Notes under the pieces: generated by a model | What the model saw: only the letters and a program-made list of their open reading frames with translations | Told to the model about the DNA's origin: nothing | The model's database searches: none | Source of the DNA: Methyloferula stellata AR4 | GTDB taxonomy: Bacteria > Pseudomonadota > Alphaproteobacteria > Rhizobiales > Beijerinckiaceae | Direction: 5' to 3' | NCBI RefSeq assembly: GCF_000385335.1 | Contig: NZ_ARWA01000001.1 | Location: 3,922,001-3,986,000, forward strand | Length of the DNA: 64,000 nucleotides | Shown: in pieces, positions 45,337 through 53,847 of the stretch | Position numbering within the stretch: position 1 is the stretch's first letter | How the letters are laid out: each line of letters begins with the position of its first letter | Program-made: the position numbers and the translations under genes

Positions 45337-46164
45337 GTGTCTCTTCTGCGTATCTTTCAGGTGTTGGTCCGGGCCGTCGCGTCTATTGCCGCGGCAATGG
45401 TCTTCGCCCAGGCTGGCGCGCATGCCGGGGCTTTTCTCGCACCTGCCGGCGAAGGCGAAATCATCACCACAGCGACTTTCTCGGGCTCGACGCGGGCTTT
45501 CGACAATCGTCACAGATTGATCCCAGTATCGTCCTATCAAAAATTCGAACTCGGCACTTACATCGAATATGGCGCGACGGAATGGCTGACGCTGGTCGCC
45601 TCGCCGTCGATCGACCATATTCAAACCGCTCCCATCCCAGGCCGCACGCAAGATACGACTGGCATAGGCGACACGGCCATCGGTGCGCGTCTGAAAATCT
45701 ATCAGACGGAGATTTTGATCTTTTCGGTTCAGGGCCTTTTGCGTCCGCCGCTCGGTTTGCAGACCGATCCGGCCACCAAGTCCTTGGACCAGAGCCATAG
45801 CTTGACCGGCGAAATCCGCGGCCTCGTCGGCATCAGCACAGCGGTTTGGGGCTACGACAGTTTCGCCGATTTCGAGGCCGGCTATCGCTGGAACGATACG
45901 GTCACGCCAAATGAATGGCGCGCCGATCTCACGCTAGGCGTCCATGTGACGCCGGTCTTCATGGTTCTTGTTCAGAACTTCACCGCGATCTCCGACGGGC
46001 GAACGCCATTAAATCCGAGTTATTATTGGGACAAAGAACAGGTGAGCGGCGTTTATGCGTTTAGCCCGCGTTGGTCGGGCCAGATCGGCGGCTTTCTGAC
46101 CGTCGCCGGCAGAAATGCGGGCCGCGAACTCGGGCCGCTCGCGGCGCTCTGGTATAGATTTTAG
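45337..46164 (+). CDS. Outer-membrane beta-barrel protein of unknown function
   Basis: This 275-residue protein begins with a signal peptide (about 1-32; VRAVASIAAAMVFAQAGAHA) and continues as alternating strands rich in aromatic residues. It ends in LAALWYRF, and the final phenylalanine is the usual barrel-assembly signal. It resembles the broad group of outer-membrane transporters of the phenol MetA-pathway type. The GTG at 45337 was chosen because it gives the best signal peptide. A short AT-rich hairpin follows the stop. Confidence 0.65.
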   Translation: MSLLRIFQVLVRAVASIAAAMVFAQAGAHAGAFLAPAGEGEIITTATFSGSTRAFDNRHRLIPVSSYQKFELGTYIEYGATEWLTLVASPSIDHIQTAPIPGRTQDTTGIGDTAIGARLKIYQTEILIFSVQGLLRPPLGLQTDPATKSLDQSHSLTGEIRGLVGISTAVWGYDSFADFEAGYRWNDTVTPNEWRADLTLGVHVTPVFMVLVQNFTAISDGRTPLNPSYYWDKEQVSGVYAFSPRWSGQIGGFLTVAGRNAGRELGPLAALWYRF

Positions 46165-46178
46165 CCTATAAGTTGCTT

Positions 46179-46198
46179 TTTCTATCAGCCGATAGAAA
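46179..46198. terminator. AT-rich hairpin after the outer-membrane barrel gene
   Basis: TTTCTATC pairs with GATAGAAA around AGCC, 15 bases after the stop. There is no T-run, so it could equally be an operator for the downstream formate dehydrogenase genes. Confidence 0.35.
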
Positions 46199-46375
46199 AC
46201 ATCTATCAACTCTTATGAAAATTATCTTGTTTCATCTCGCCGAAAGGAAAAAGATGGAACGGTTCTAGAACGCGATCTTCGACGCGACAAAGACAGCATC
46301 TTTCGCCGCCGGAACATATTTAAAAATATCGCCCGATGCGCCATGCGGTCGCGGCCAGCGCGGAAACGCTATCAT

Positions 46376-48088
46376 ATGGATCATACAGCAGATCAAACCG
46401 TCCGCCACTTCGAGCATCCCGGTGAAGGGTCGAAGCGCGCCAAGGCGACACCCAAAGGCCGGCAGATCGACCTGAAGGCGCTGGAAGAGATCGAGCATCT
46501 TCTCGCCGGCCGTTCACTCCAGCGCGATCTTCTGATCGAGCATCTGCATCTGATCCAGGACACTTATAAGCAGATTTCCGCAGCCCATCTCGCAGCCCTT
46601 GCCGAGATGATGAAACTCTCCTTCGCCGAGGTCTTCGAGACGGCGACCTTCTATGCGCATTTCGATGTCATCAAGGAGGGCGAGCCTTCCGTCCCGCCGC
46701 TGACGATCCGGGTCTGCGATTCGCTCACCTGCGCCTTGCTCGGCGCCGATAAGCTTCTGCACGAATTGAAGGCGGCCTCCGGTCCGCATGTGCGCGTCGT
46801 CCGCGCGCCCTGCGTCGGGCGTTGTGACACCGCGCCCATCGCCGAAGTTGGACATTTCTACGTCGATCATGCGACCCCCGCGGCCGTGCTCGCCGCGGCG
46901 GAGGCTGGGCATACGCATCCTGAGATTCCGAATTACATCGGCTATGAGGACTATAAGGCGAAGGGCGGCTATCAACTGCTTGAGCGCCTGCGCAGCGGCG
47001 CGCTTCAAACCGAAGATCTTCTGAAGGCGCTCGAAGGCGCCAATTTGCGCGGCCTCGGCGGCGCCGGTTTTCCGACGGCGCGCAAATGGCGGTCCGTGCT
47101 CAGCGAGCCCGCGCCCCGCTTGATGGCGATCAATGGCGACGAGGGCGAACCCGGCACCTTCAAGGATCGTTTCTATCTCGAAAGCGATCCGCATCGCTTT
47201 CTCGAAGGCGCCTTGATCGGCGCGCATGTCGTCGAGTCGCCCGCGATCTATATTTATCTGCGCGACGAATATCCGGCCGCGCGCGAAATCCTCACCCGCG
47301 AGATCGCCAAGCTGCCGCCGGGTGGACCGGTGATTTACCTCCGCCGCGGCGCAGGCGCTTATATTTGCGGCGAGGAATCCTCGATGCTCGAAAGCCTTGA
47401 GGGCAAGCGCGGGCTGCCGCGTCACAAGCCGCCCTTCCCGTTCCAGGTCGGGCTCTTCGGCCAGGCGACGCTCATCAATAATGTCGAGACCGTCTTCTGG
47501 GTCCGCGACATTGTCGAGAAAGGCGCCGACTGGTGGGCTTCGAACGGCCGCAACGATCGGCACGGCTTGCGCAGCTATTCGGTTTCGGGCCGCGTCAAAA
47601 ATCCGGGCGTGAAGCTTGCGCCTGCCGGTCTCACGATCCAGCAATTGATCGACGAATATTGCGGCGGCATGGCCGAAGGCCACACGTTCCGCGCCTATCT
47701 GCCGGGCGGCGCATCGGGCGGCATTCTGCCTGCCACGATGAACGATATTCCGCTCGATTTCGGTACGCTCGAGAAATACGGCTGCTTCATCGGCTCCGCC
47801 GCGGTCATCGTGCTGTCGCAGCAAGACGACGTCAAAGGCGCCGCCTTGAACCTGATGCGCTTCTTCGAGGACGAAAGCTGCGGTCAATGCACGCCCTGCC
47901 GCGTCGGCACGCAAAAGGCAGCACTGCTCATGGAAGAGCCCGTCTGGGATCAGGAGCTTCTCGAAGAATTGAGTCAGGCCATGCGCGATGCCTCGATCTG
48001 CGGTCTCGGCCAGGCGGCCTCGAACCCGCTGACGACCGTCATCAAATATTTCCCGGAAGAATTCGCACCTAAAGAGGCAGCCGAATGA
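46376..48088 (+). CDS. fdhB: NAD-linked formate dehydrogenase, beta subunit (NuoE-NuoF fusion)
   Basis: This 570-residue subunit passes electrons from FdhA to NAD+. The N-terminal part (about 30-190) is NuoE-like with thioredoxin-fold [2Fe-2S] cysteines in VCDSLTCALLG and APCVGRCDTA. The rest is NuoF-like: GLGGAGFPTARKW, the FMN/NAD region NGDEGEPGTFKDR and the [4Fe-4S] cysteines of ESCGQCTPCR. The fusion is characteristic of FDH1 of Methylobacterium. ATG 46376 follows a GGAAA; an upstream start adds eleven basic residues. It overlaps fdhA by four bases. Confidence 0.92.
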   Translation: MDHTADQTVRHFEHPGEGSKRAKATPKGRQIDLKALEEIEHLLAGRSLQRDLLIEHLHLIQDTYKQISAAHLAALAEMMKLSFAEVFETATFYAHFDVIKEGEPSVPPLTIRVCDSLTCALLGADKLLHELKAASGPHVRVVRAPCVGRCDTAPIAEVGHFYVDHATPAAVLAAAEAGHTHPEIPNYIGYEDYKAKGGYQLLERLRSGALQTEDLLKALEGANLRGLGGAGFPTARKWRSVLSEPAPRLMAINGDEGEPGTFKDRFYLESDPHRFLEGALIGAHVVESPAIYIYLRDEYPAAREILTREIAKLPPGGPVIYLRRGAGAYICGEESSMLESLEGKRGLPRHKPPFPFQVGLFGQATLINNVETVFWVRDIVEKGADWWASNGRNDRHGLRSYSVSGRVKNPGVKLAPAGLTIQQLIDEYCGGMAEGHTFRAYLPGGASGGILPATMNDIPLDFGTLEKYGCFIGSAAVIVLSQQDDVKGAALNLMRFFEDESCGQCTPCRVGTQKAALLMEEPVWDQELLEELSQAMRDASICGLGQAASNPLTTVIKYFPEEFAPKEAAE

Positions 48089-50856
48089 CCGATAAGATCA
48101 CCTTCGAACTCGACGGCCAGCTGGTCGAAGCGTCGCCCGGCGAATCGATCTGGCAAGTCGCGCAAAGACTGGGGAATACGATCCCGCATCTTTGCTATTC
48201 GCCTGAGCCCGGCTATCGCGCCGACGGCAATTGCCGCGCCTGCATGGTGGAAGTCGAAGGCGAGCGCGTGCTTGCCGCTTCCTGCAAGCGCATGCCCTCC
48301 ATCGGCATGAAGGTGAAAACGGCGACCGAACGCGCCGTCAAGGCCCGCAAGATGGTGATGGAATTGCTCGTCGCCGATCAGCCCGCGCGCGAGACTTCGC
48401 ATGATCCCGATTCGAAGTTCTGGCATTGGGCTGAGGCCGAAGGCGTACTCGAGAGCCGCTTCCCCGCCGCCAAGCGCTGGATCGGCGATGCGAGCCACAC
48501 CGCCATGCGCGTCAACCTCGATGCTTGCATCCAATGCGGCCTCTGCATGCGCGGCTGCCGCGAGGTCCAGGTCAATGATGTCATCGGCATGGCGCATCGC
48601 GGTTCCAATTCGAAGATCGTGTTCGATTTCGACGACCCGATGGGCGAATCGACCTGCGTCGCTTGCGGCGAATGCGTCCAAGCCTGTCCGACCGGCGCCT
48701 TGATGCCGTCCGCCTATCTCGACGAGCATCAAACGCGCGTGGTCTATCCAGAAAAAACCGTGCAGTCGCTCTGCCCCTTCTGTGGCGTCGGCTGTCAGGT
48801 CGACTACCATGTTCATGACGGCAAGATCGTCTATGCCGACGGTCATGACGGCCCGGCGAACCACAATCGGCTTTGCGTGAAAGGCCGCTTCGGCTTCGAC
48901 TATATCCATCATCCGCATCGGTTGACGAAGCCGCTGATCCGTCTGGCGAACGCCAAGAAAGATCCGAACGATCAGGTCGATCCGGCCAATCCCTGGACGC
49001 ATTTCCGCGAAGCTTCCTGGGAAGAGGCGCTCGATGCCGCCGCCAATGGGTTGAAGAAAATCCGCGACGAGAAAGGCCCGAAGGCTCTGGCTGGCTTTGG
49101 CTCCGCCAAAGGTTCGAACGAAGAGGCCTATCTCTTCCAGAAACTGGTGCGCACGGGCTTCGGCTCGAACAATGTCGATCATTGCACGCGCCTTTGCCAT
49201 GCTTCTTCCGTTGCCGCGCTTTTCGAAGGCATAGCGTCCGGCGCGGTCTCGGCGCCCTTCTCGGCCGCGGCCGACGCCGAAGTGATCATCGTCATCGGCG
49301 CCAATCCGACGATCAATCATCCGGTCGCGGCCACCTTCATCAAGAACGCGACGAAGAAGGGCGCGAAGCTCATCGTCATCGATCCGCGCCGGCAGACCTT
49401 GTCGCGGCACGCCTATAAACACCTTGCCTTCAAGCCCGGCAGCGATGTCGCCATGCTGAACGCGATGATCAATACGATCATCAACGAAGGCCTGACCGAC
49501 GATCAATATATCGCCGGCTATACCGAGGGCTTCGAAGAGCTCAAGGCCCGCATCCAGGAGTTCACGCCGGAAAAAATGGCTCCCGTCTGCGGCATTGACG
49601 CCGAAACCTTGCGCGAGGTTGCGCGGCTTTATGCGACGGCACGCAGCTCGATCATCTTCTGGGGCATGGGCATCAGCCAGCATGTTCACGGCACCGACAA
49701 TGCCCGCTGCCTGATCGCGCTCGCCCTCATCACAGGCCAGATCGGCCGGCCGGGCACGGGGCTGCATCCGTTGCGCGGCCAGAACAATGTGCAAGGCGCC
49801 TCGGACGCCGGCTTGATCCCGATGTTCTTGCCGGATTATCAGCCGGTCGGCCGCACCGACCTGCGCGAGCCGATCGAAGCGCTTTGGCATCAAAAGCTCG
49901 ATCCGGTACGCGGCCTCACCGTCGTCGAGATCATGAATGCGATCCATGCGGGCGAGATTCGCGGGCTCTATGTCGAGGGTGAGAATCCAGCGATGTCCGA
50001 CCCGGACCTGCAACATGCGCGCGGCGCGCTCGCCATGCTCGATCATCTCGTCGTGCAGGATCTTTTCGTCACCGAGACGGCCTTCCACGCGGACGTGATC
50101 CTGCCGGCCTCCGCCTTCGCCGAGAAGGTCGGCACGTTTACGAATACGGATCGCCGCGTGCAAATGGCGCGTCAGGTCGTGACGCCGCCCGGCGACGCGC
50201 GCCAGGATATCTGGATCATCGAGCAAATCGCCAAGCGCTTGGGACACGACTGGAACTATCAGAGCGTCGGCGAAGTCTATACCGAGATGGCCAAAACCAT
50301 GCCGTCGTTGAAGAACATCAGCTGGGAGAGGCTCGAGCGCGAAGGCGCCGTCACCTATCCGGCCGATGCGACCGACAAACCCGGCAATGAGATCATCTTC
50401 ACGACCGGCTTTCCGACCGAAAGCGGGCGCGGCAAGATCGTTCCGGCAAATGTTCTGCCGCCGGCGGAAGTGCCCGACGAAAACTATCCGATGGTGCTTT
50501 CCACCGGCCGCGTATTGGAGCATTGGCACACGGGCTCGATGACGCGGCGCGCCAATGTGCTCGACAATCTCGAGCCCGAGGCTGTCGCCTTCCTCTCGCC
50601 GAAGGATCTGCGCCGCCTCGATCTCTGGGCCGGAGATTTCATCAGGCTCGAGACGCGGCGCGGCGCGATCCAGTTGAAAGTGCGCTCCGATCGCGACGTG
50701 CCGGAGAACATGGTCTTCATGCCCTTCTGTTATGCGGAAGCGGCCGCCAATATCCTGACCAATCCGGCGCTCGATCCGTTCGGCAAGATTCCGGAATTCA
50801 AGTTCTGCGCCGCGCGGGTGTCGAAGGCCGAAGTGCTGACCGAAGCCGCGGAATAG
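48085..50856 (+). CDS. fdhA: NAD-linked formate dehydrogenase, catalytic alpha subunit
   Basis: This 923-residue protein oxidises formate to CO2 at a bis-MGD molybdenum or tungsten centre. The N-terminal [2Fe-2S] domain has Cys37, 50, 53 and 67. The ferredoxin domain has DACIQCGLCMRGC (148-158) and CVACGECVQACP. SLCPFCGVGC starts the molybdopterin domain. The metal ligand is Cys371 in CTRLCHAS, so it is a cysteine and not selenocysteine enzyme. The Methylobacterium FDH1 homologue uses tungsten; metal choice here is not known. Cofactor genes follow directly. Confidence 0.94.
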   Translation: MTDKITFELDGQLVEASPGESIWQVAQRLGNTIPHLCYSPEPGYRADGNCRACMVEVEGERVLAASCKRMPSIGMKVKTATERAVKARKMVMELLVADQPARETSHDPDSKFWHWAEAEGVLESRFPAAKRWIGDASHTAMRVNLDACIQCGLCMRGCREVQVNDVIGMAHRGSNSKIVFDFDDPMGESTCVACGECVQACPTGALMPSAYLDEHQTRVVYPEKTVQSLCPFCGVGCQVDYHVHDGKIVYADGHDGPANHNRLCVKGRFGFDYIHHPHRLTKPLIRLANAKKDPNDQVDPANPWTHFREASWEEALDAAANGLKKIRDEKGPKALAGFGSAKGSNEEAYLFQKLVRTGFGSNNVDHCTRLCHASSVAALFEGIASGAVSAPFSAAADAEVIIVIGANPTINHPVAATFIKNATKKGAKLIVIDPRRQTLSRHAYKHLAFKPGSDVAMLNAMINTIINEGLTDDQYIAGYTEGFEELKARIQEFTPEKMAPVCGIDAETLREVARLYATARSSIIFWGMGISQHVHGTDNARCLIALALITGQIGRPGTGLHPLRGQNNVQGASDAGLIPMFLPDYQPVGRTDLREPIEALWHQKLDPVRGLTVVEIMNAIHAGEIRGLYVEGENPAMSDPDLQHARGALAMLDHLVVQDLFVTETAFHADVILPASAFAEKVGTFTNTDRRVQMARQVVTPPGDARQDIWIIEQIAKRLGHDWNYQSVGEVYTEMAKTMPSLKNISWERLEREGAVTYPADATDKPGNEIIFTTGFPTESGRGKIVPANVLPPAEVPDENYPMVLSTGRVLEHWHTGSMTRRANVLDNLEPEAVAFLSPKDLRRLDLWAGDFIRLETRRGAIQLKVRSDRDVPENMVFMPFCYAEAAANILTNPALDPFGKIPEFKFCAARVSKAEVLTEAAE

Positions 50857-50868
50857 CCGCAGATCAAA

Positions 50869-50912
50869 CCCTCATCCTGAGGAGGCCGAAGGCCGTCTCG
50901 AAGGATCGAGGG
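50869..50912. repeat. REP-like palindrome, forward copy left of mobA
   Basis: CCCTCATCCTGAGGAGG leads to GTCTCGAAGGATCGAGGG. It is the inverse form of the element at 50943. Such elements are dispersed in Hyphomicrobiales intergenic regions. Confidence 0.75.
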
Positions 50913-50942
50913 TTTGGGCTTCAAGGAAGTGGTGCCGCGCCG

Positions 50943-50989
50943 CCCTCGCCCTTCGAGACGTGTGCTTCGCACACTCCTCAGGGTGAGGG
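50943..50989. repeat. REP-like palindrome, reverse copy left of mobA
   Basis: CCCTCGCCCTTCGAGACG, a TGTGC-TTC-GCACA hairpin tip and CTCCTCAGGGTGAGGG form a long stem. It is inverted relative to the copy at 50869, so the two form a doublet. Confidence 0.75.
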
Positions 50990-51039
50990 CTCAAGAGAGG
51001 CTTCTTTAATCAGATATCAACCGCTAAAGGCCACCGAAG

Positions 51040-51657
51040 ATGAGTGAACCGGTCTTCGGCATTCTGCTCGCTGGCGGCCTAGCCCGCCGCATGGGCGGCG
51101 GCGACAAGGGCCTCAAGGTGCTCGGCGGTGAAACGATCCTGTCGCGGATCATCAGGGCGGTCGCGCCGCAATGCGCAGGGCTCGTACTCAACGCCAATGG
51201 CGATGTGGCAAGGCTGGCTGATCTCGGCTTTCCCATCGTGCCCGACGATGTGCCGGATTTCGCAGGTCCGCTCGCCGGCATTCTGGCGGGACTCGATTGG
51301 ATCGCAGAGCATCATCCCGAATGCACATGCGCGGTCAGTGTCCCGACCGATACGCCGTTTCTGCCGGCCGATCTCGTTGTGCGGCTGCTAGAGGCCCGCA
51401 GCGAGGCGAAAGCAGATATCGCCATCGCGACCTCAGGCGGTTCGACGCATCCCGTCGTCGCGCTCTGGCCCGTCGCGATCCGCCAGGATCTGCGCAAAGC
51501 GCTCGTCGACGAGCATATTCACAAGATGGGTTTCTTCATCGACCGGCATAAAGTGGCTCACGCCGATTGGCCAGTAGAGCCCTATGATCCGTTCTTCAAC
51601 GCCAATGAGCCGGAAGACATCGCTCAGGCGGAAAAGATTTTGGCGGAGCGGCTTTAG
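51040..51657 (+). CDS. mobA: Molybdenum cofactor guanylyltransferase
   Basis: MobA adds GMP to molybdopterin to make the MGD cofactor that FdhA needs. The nucleotide-binding signature GILLAGGLARRMGGGDKGL is near residue 8, and SVPTDTPFLPADLV carries the metal-binding aspartate. At 205 residues it is complete. It follows fdhA by about 180 bases and is bracketed by pairs of REP-like palindromes. Confidence 0.93.
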   Translation: MSEPVFGILLAGGLARRMGGGDKGLKVLGGETILSRIIRAVAPQCAGLVLNANGDVARLADLGFPIVPDDVPDFAGPLAGILAGLDWIAEHHPECTCAVSVPTDTPFLPADLVVRLLEARSEAKADIAIATSGGSTHPVVALWPVAIRQDLRKALVDEHIHKMGFFIDRHKVAHADWPVEPYDPFFNANEPEDIAQAEKILAERL

Positions 51658-51663
51658 CTGTCG

Positions 51664-51710
51664 CCCTCGCCCTTCGAGACGCTTGCTACGCAAGCTCCTC
51701 AGGGTGAGGG
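51664..51710. repeat. REP-like palindrome, reverse copy right of mobA
   Basis: Nearly the same sequence and orientation as the copy at 50943, starting six bases after the mobA stop. The hairpin tip is GCTTGC-TAC-GCAAGC, so the tip has co-varied. Confidence 0.75.
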
Positions 51711-51735
51711 CACTGGGGCCCGGCTCTTTCCAAAA

Positions 51736-51782
51736 CCCTCATGCTGAGGAGGTGGCGAAGCCGCCGTCTCGAAGCACGAGGG
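51736..51782. repeat. REP-like palindrome, forward copy right of mobA
   Basis: CCCTCATGCTGAGGAGG, a GGCGAAGCC tip and GTCTCGAAGCACGAGGG match the copy at 50869 in orientation. It ends just before the stop of the convergent DUF2478 gene. Confidence 0.75.
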
Positions 51783-51784
51783 TT

Positions 51785-52336
51785 TTAAGACACCAAAGCC
51801 CTTTCGGAGCACATCGCTTTCGTAACCGCCTGCCACCAAGCCAACAGCGCTTCCGGCGTGCATGAAATTTCCTGGCTCATATCCGCAACGAATTCCCGCC
51901 AGGCCTCGACATAACGCGTCGAGACACAAACCACCGTCGGAATGCCCGACAAGGCAGCCGAGGCAATCTCGTCGCGAAGCCCCATACCTTCGGATTCGAG
52001 CCGCCCGAACCGGTTGATGATCAAAAGCTCCGGCGACCGCGTCAAAGCCTGAGAGACAAGTTGCCCGATGGCGACAAGCGCCGAAGGATCGACCCGGCAG
52101 CCTTGCGAGCCCGACCCCAAATCCTGCAGGATCTTGGTGCGCGCGCCATTTTCAAGATCGAGCACATAAGTGTCCTTGCAGCCGCAATTCTCGAGGTCTT
52201 CGCTGATCTGAACGAAACCGCCAAGACGCGTGCCAGAGGCTGCGAGCGCCGCCGCGAAATCGGCCACGATGCGATTGGCGTCATCGCCGTTTTCGAAGAT
52301 CAATGCGGCCAGCAATTTCGCGGGCTCCGTGCTCAT
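51785..52336 (-). CDS. DUF2478 family protein
   Basis: This 183-residue soluble protein has the features of DUF2478: an N-terminal strand LLAALIFENGDDANRIVADFA, a cysteine pair in NCGCKDTYVLDLENG, and a NTPase-like LLIINRFGRLESEGMGLRDEI. Members are found next to molybdate-transport and cofactor genes and may bind nucleotides, but none has a defined reaction here. It is followed on the minus strand side by no gene; upstream is the TusA-like gene three bases away, so the two form an operon. Confidence 0.7.
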   Translation of the reverse strand: MSTEPAKLLAALIFENGDDANRIVADFAAALAASGTRLGGFVQISEDLENCGCKDTYVLDLENGARTKILQDLGSGSQGCRVDPSALVAIGQLVSQALTRSPELLIINRFGRLESEGMGLRDEIASAALSGIPTVVCVSTRYVEAWREFVADMSQEISCTPEALLAWWQAVTKAMCSERALVS

Positions 52337-52339
52337 CTC

Positions 52340-52579
52340 TCAGGCCTTCTTGACGCGCCGGATGCGGAAAGTCACCACATCATCTTTCTCTTCCACGCCT
52401 TCCAAACGATCGCCGGTCTCACGCAGCATATGCGGAATGTCGATCACGGCGAGAGGATCGGTGCAGGCGACATCCAAGCGATCTCCGTCGGCAAGCTTGC
52501 GCAAAGCCTTGCGGGTCCGCAAGACGGGCAAAGGGCATTTCAAGCCGATCAGATCAAGGCAAATAGACGTGTCTGCCAA
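52340..52579 (-). CDS. TusA-like sulfurtransferase
   Basis: This 79-residue protein has the TusA/SirA signature LKCPLPVLRTRKAL with the sulfur-carrying Cys15 in CPLP. TusA-like proteins pass persulfide sulfur to molybdopterin synthesis or to FdhD-type sulfuration of the cofactor. Its place in this cofactor island suggests such a role for FdhA, though no fdhD gene is visible. It is divergent from the MoeA-like gene and precedes the DUF2478 gene. Confidence 0.85.
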   Translation of the reverse strand: MADTSICLDLIGLKCPLPVLRTRKALRKLADGDRLDVACTDPLAVIDIPHMLRETGDRLEGVEEKDDVVTFRIRRVKKA

Positions 52580-52658
52580 AGATATTCCTGCATTGCTATA
52601 TATGATGGATTACAAATTTAGCGGATCGTGCGAGCTATATCCAGAAAGATAGCAGCCC

Positions 52659-53843
52659 TTGAGCGAATTTCGAGATGCCAAGCCGAGCATGGCCGGGCCA
52701 AGTGTGGCCCGGCGCAGCTTCGACCAGCTGAGCGCGCTTGGCGATGCGCGTCAAGTGCTGCTCTCCTATTGCCGGCTGACAAAGAGCACGCCCATGCCCG
52801 TCGATGAGGCGATGGGCTATGTCACTGCCGAGACCGTGATCTCGCCAGGCCCTGTGCCGGCCGAGGCGATCGCGCTGCGCGACGGTTTCGCCGTGGCGGC
52901 ACTTGATACCGTCGGCGCTTCTGCCTACGCGCCCGCCTTTGCGCTGACACCGCCGCAATGGGTGTCATGCGGCAATCAGCTTCCTCAATCGACCGATGCG
53001 ATTTTGCCGGCCCATGCCGTGCGCGAAACAAGCCAGCCTATCGAGATATTGGCGCAAGCAACACCCGGCGACGGCGTCCGCTTTTCAGGCGGCGACCTTG
53101 GCACGCGCATTGTGATGATCGCAGAGGGCGAGACAATCAAACCGCTTCATCTTGCCTTGTTCCGCGCAACGGGCATCGCAACGATTCATGTCCGCATTCC
53201 ACATGCCGCGATAATTATACGCAACGATCTACCGCAAGGCGACTTCATCGGCCCGGCTTTTCGCACCATGGCGAAGACATTGGGTGCCTCGGTCGAGATC
53301 CTTGCCATCGACATGAGCGATCTCAAAATCCTCGCGCAAACGCTGGCTGCGATTGATACCGATCTCATCATCGCCATAGGCGGGACGGGCTTCGGCGAGA
53401 GCGATTGCACCGCTTCGGCATTGGCCCAAGTCGGGTCCGTCCTGGTCCATGGCATAGCGATGCATCCGGGCGAGACAGCGGGATTTGGCTTCGTCTCCAA
53501 ATCCTCGGGCTCCATTCCGGTCATCATGGCGCCGGGACGGCTGGAAGCCGCTTTTGCCGTCTGGCTTGCGCTGGCAAAACCCTGTCTTTGCGAGATGGCA
53601 GCCACGACGCCTAAAGCACGCGGCGAAACCTTGCCGCTTGCGCGCAAGATCACCTCGAACCCAGGCGTCAGCGACATTGTTTTGCTGCGCCGCGCATCGA
53701 TCGACGGTAAAACCCACTGGGAGCCTTTGGCTTCCGGCGATCTGCCATGGCACGCGCTAGTGCGCGCCGAGGCTTGGCACATCGTACCGCCCGAAAGCGA
53801 AGGCTATCCGGCCGGCGCTTTGCTGTGTGGTGAAGAGATCTAA
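52659..53843 (+). CDS. MoeA-like molybdopterin-binding protein
   Basis: This 394-residue protein follows the MoeA domain order but is divergent. The N-terminal region has VDEAMGYVTAETV and ALRDGFAVAALD, a changed form of the MoeA DNSAxDGYAV motif that keeps the aspartate. The molybdopterin-binding domain keeps IAIGGTGFGESDCT, VHGIAMHPGETAGFG and VIMAPGRLEAAFAV, while classical MoeA has GGVSxGxxD and LPGNPVS. The start is uncertain: TTG 52659 or ATG 52689. It may be a specialised metal-insertion or scaffold protein. Confidence 0.7.
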   Translation: MSEFRDAKPSMAGPSVARRSFDQLSALGDARQVLLSYCRLTKSTPMPVDEAMGYVTAETVISPGPVPAEAIALRDGFAVAALDTVGASAYAPAFALTPPQWVSCGNQLPQSTDAILPAHAVRETSQPIEILAQATPGDGVRFSGGDLGTRIVMIAEGETIKPLHLALFRATGIATIHVRIPHAAIIIRNDLPQGDFIGPAFRTMAKTLGASVEILAIDMSDLKILAQTLAAIDTDLIIAIGGTGFGESDCTASALAQVGSVLVHGIAMHPGETAGFGFVSKSSGSIPVIMAPGRLEAAFAVWLALAKPCLCEMAATTPKARGETLPLARKITSNPGVSDIVLLRRASIDGKTHWEPLASGDLPWHALVRAEAWHIVPPESEGYPAGALLCGEEI

Positions 53844-53847
53844 AGCG

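Noticed and set aside
46200-46375. Possible molybdenum-cofactor riboswitch upstream of fdhB
   Set aside because: A CCGAAAGG tetraloop-like bit is present, but no stem set or receptor matching the Moco RNA motif could be drawn.
47974-50529. Long (851 codon) minus-strand frame opposite fdhB/fdhA
   Set aside because: It mirrors a GC-rich coding strand in the antisense frame and has no domain pattern; fdhA on the plus strand is certain.
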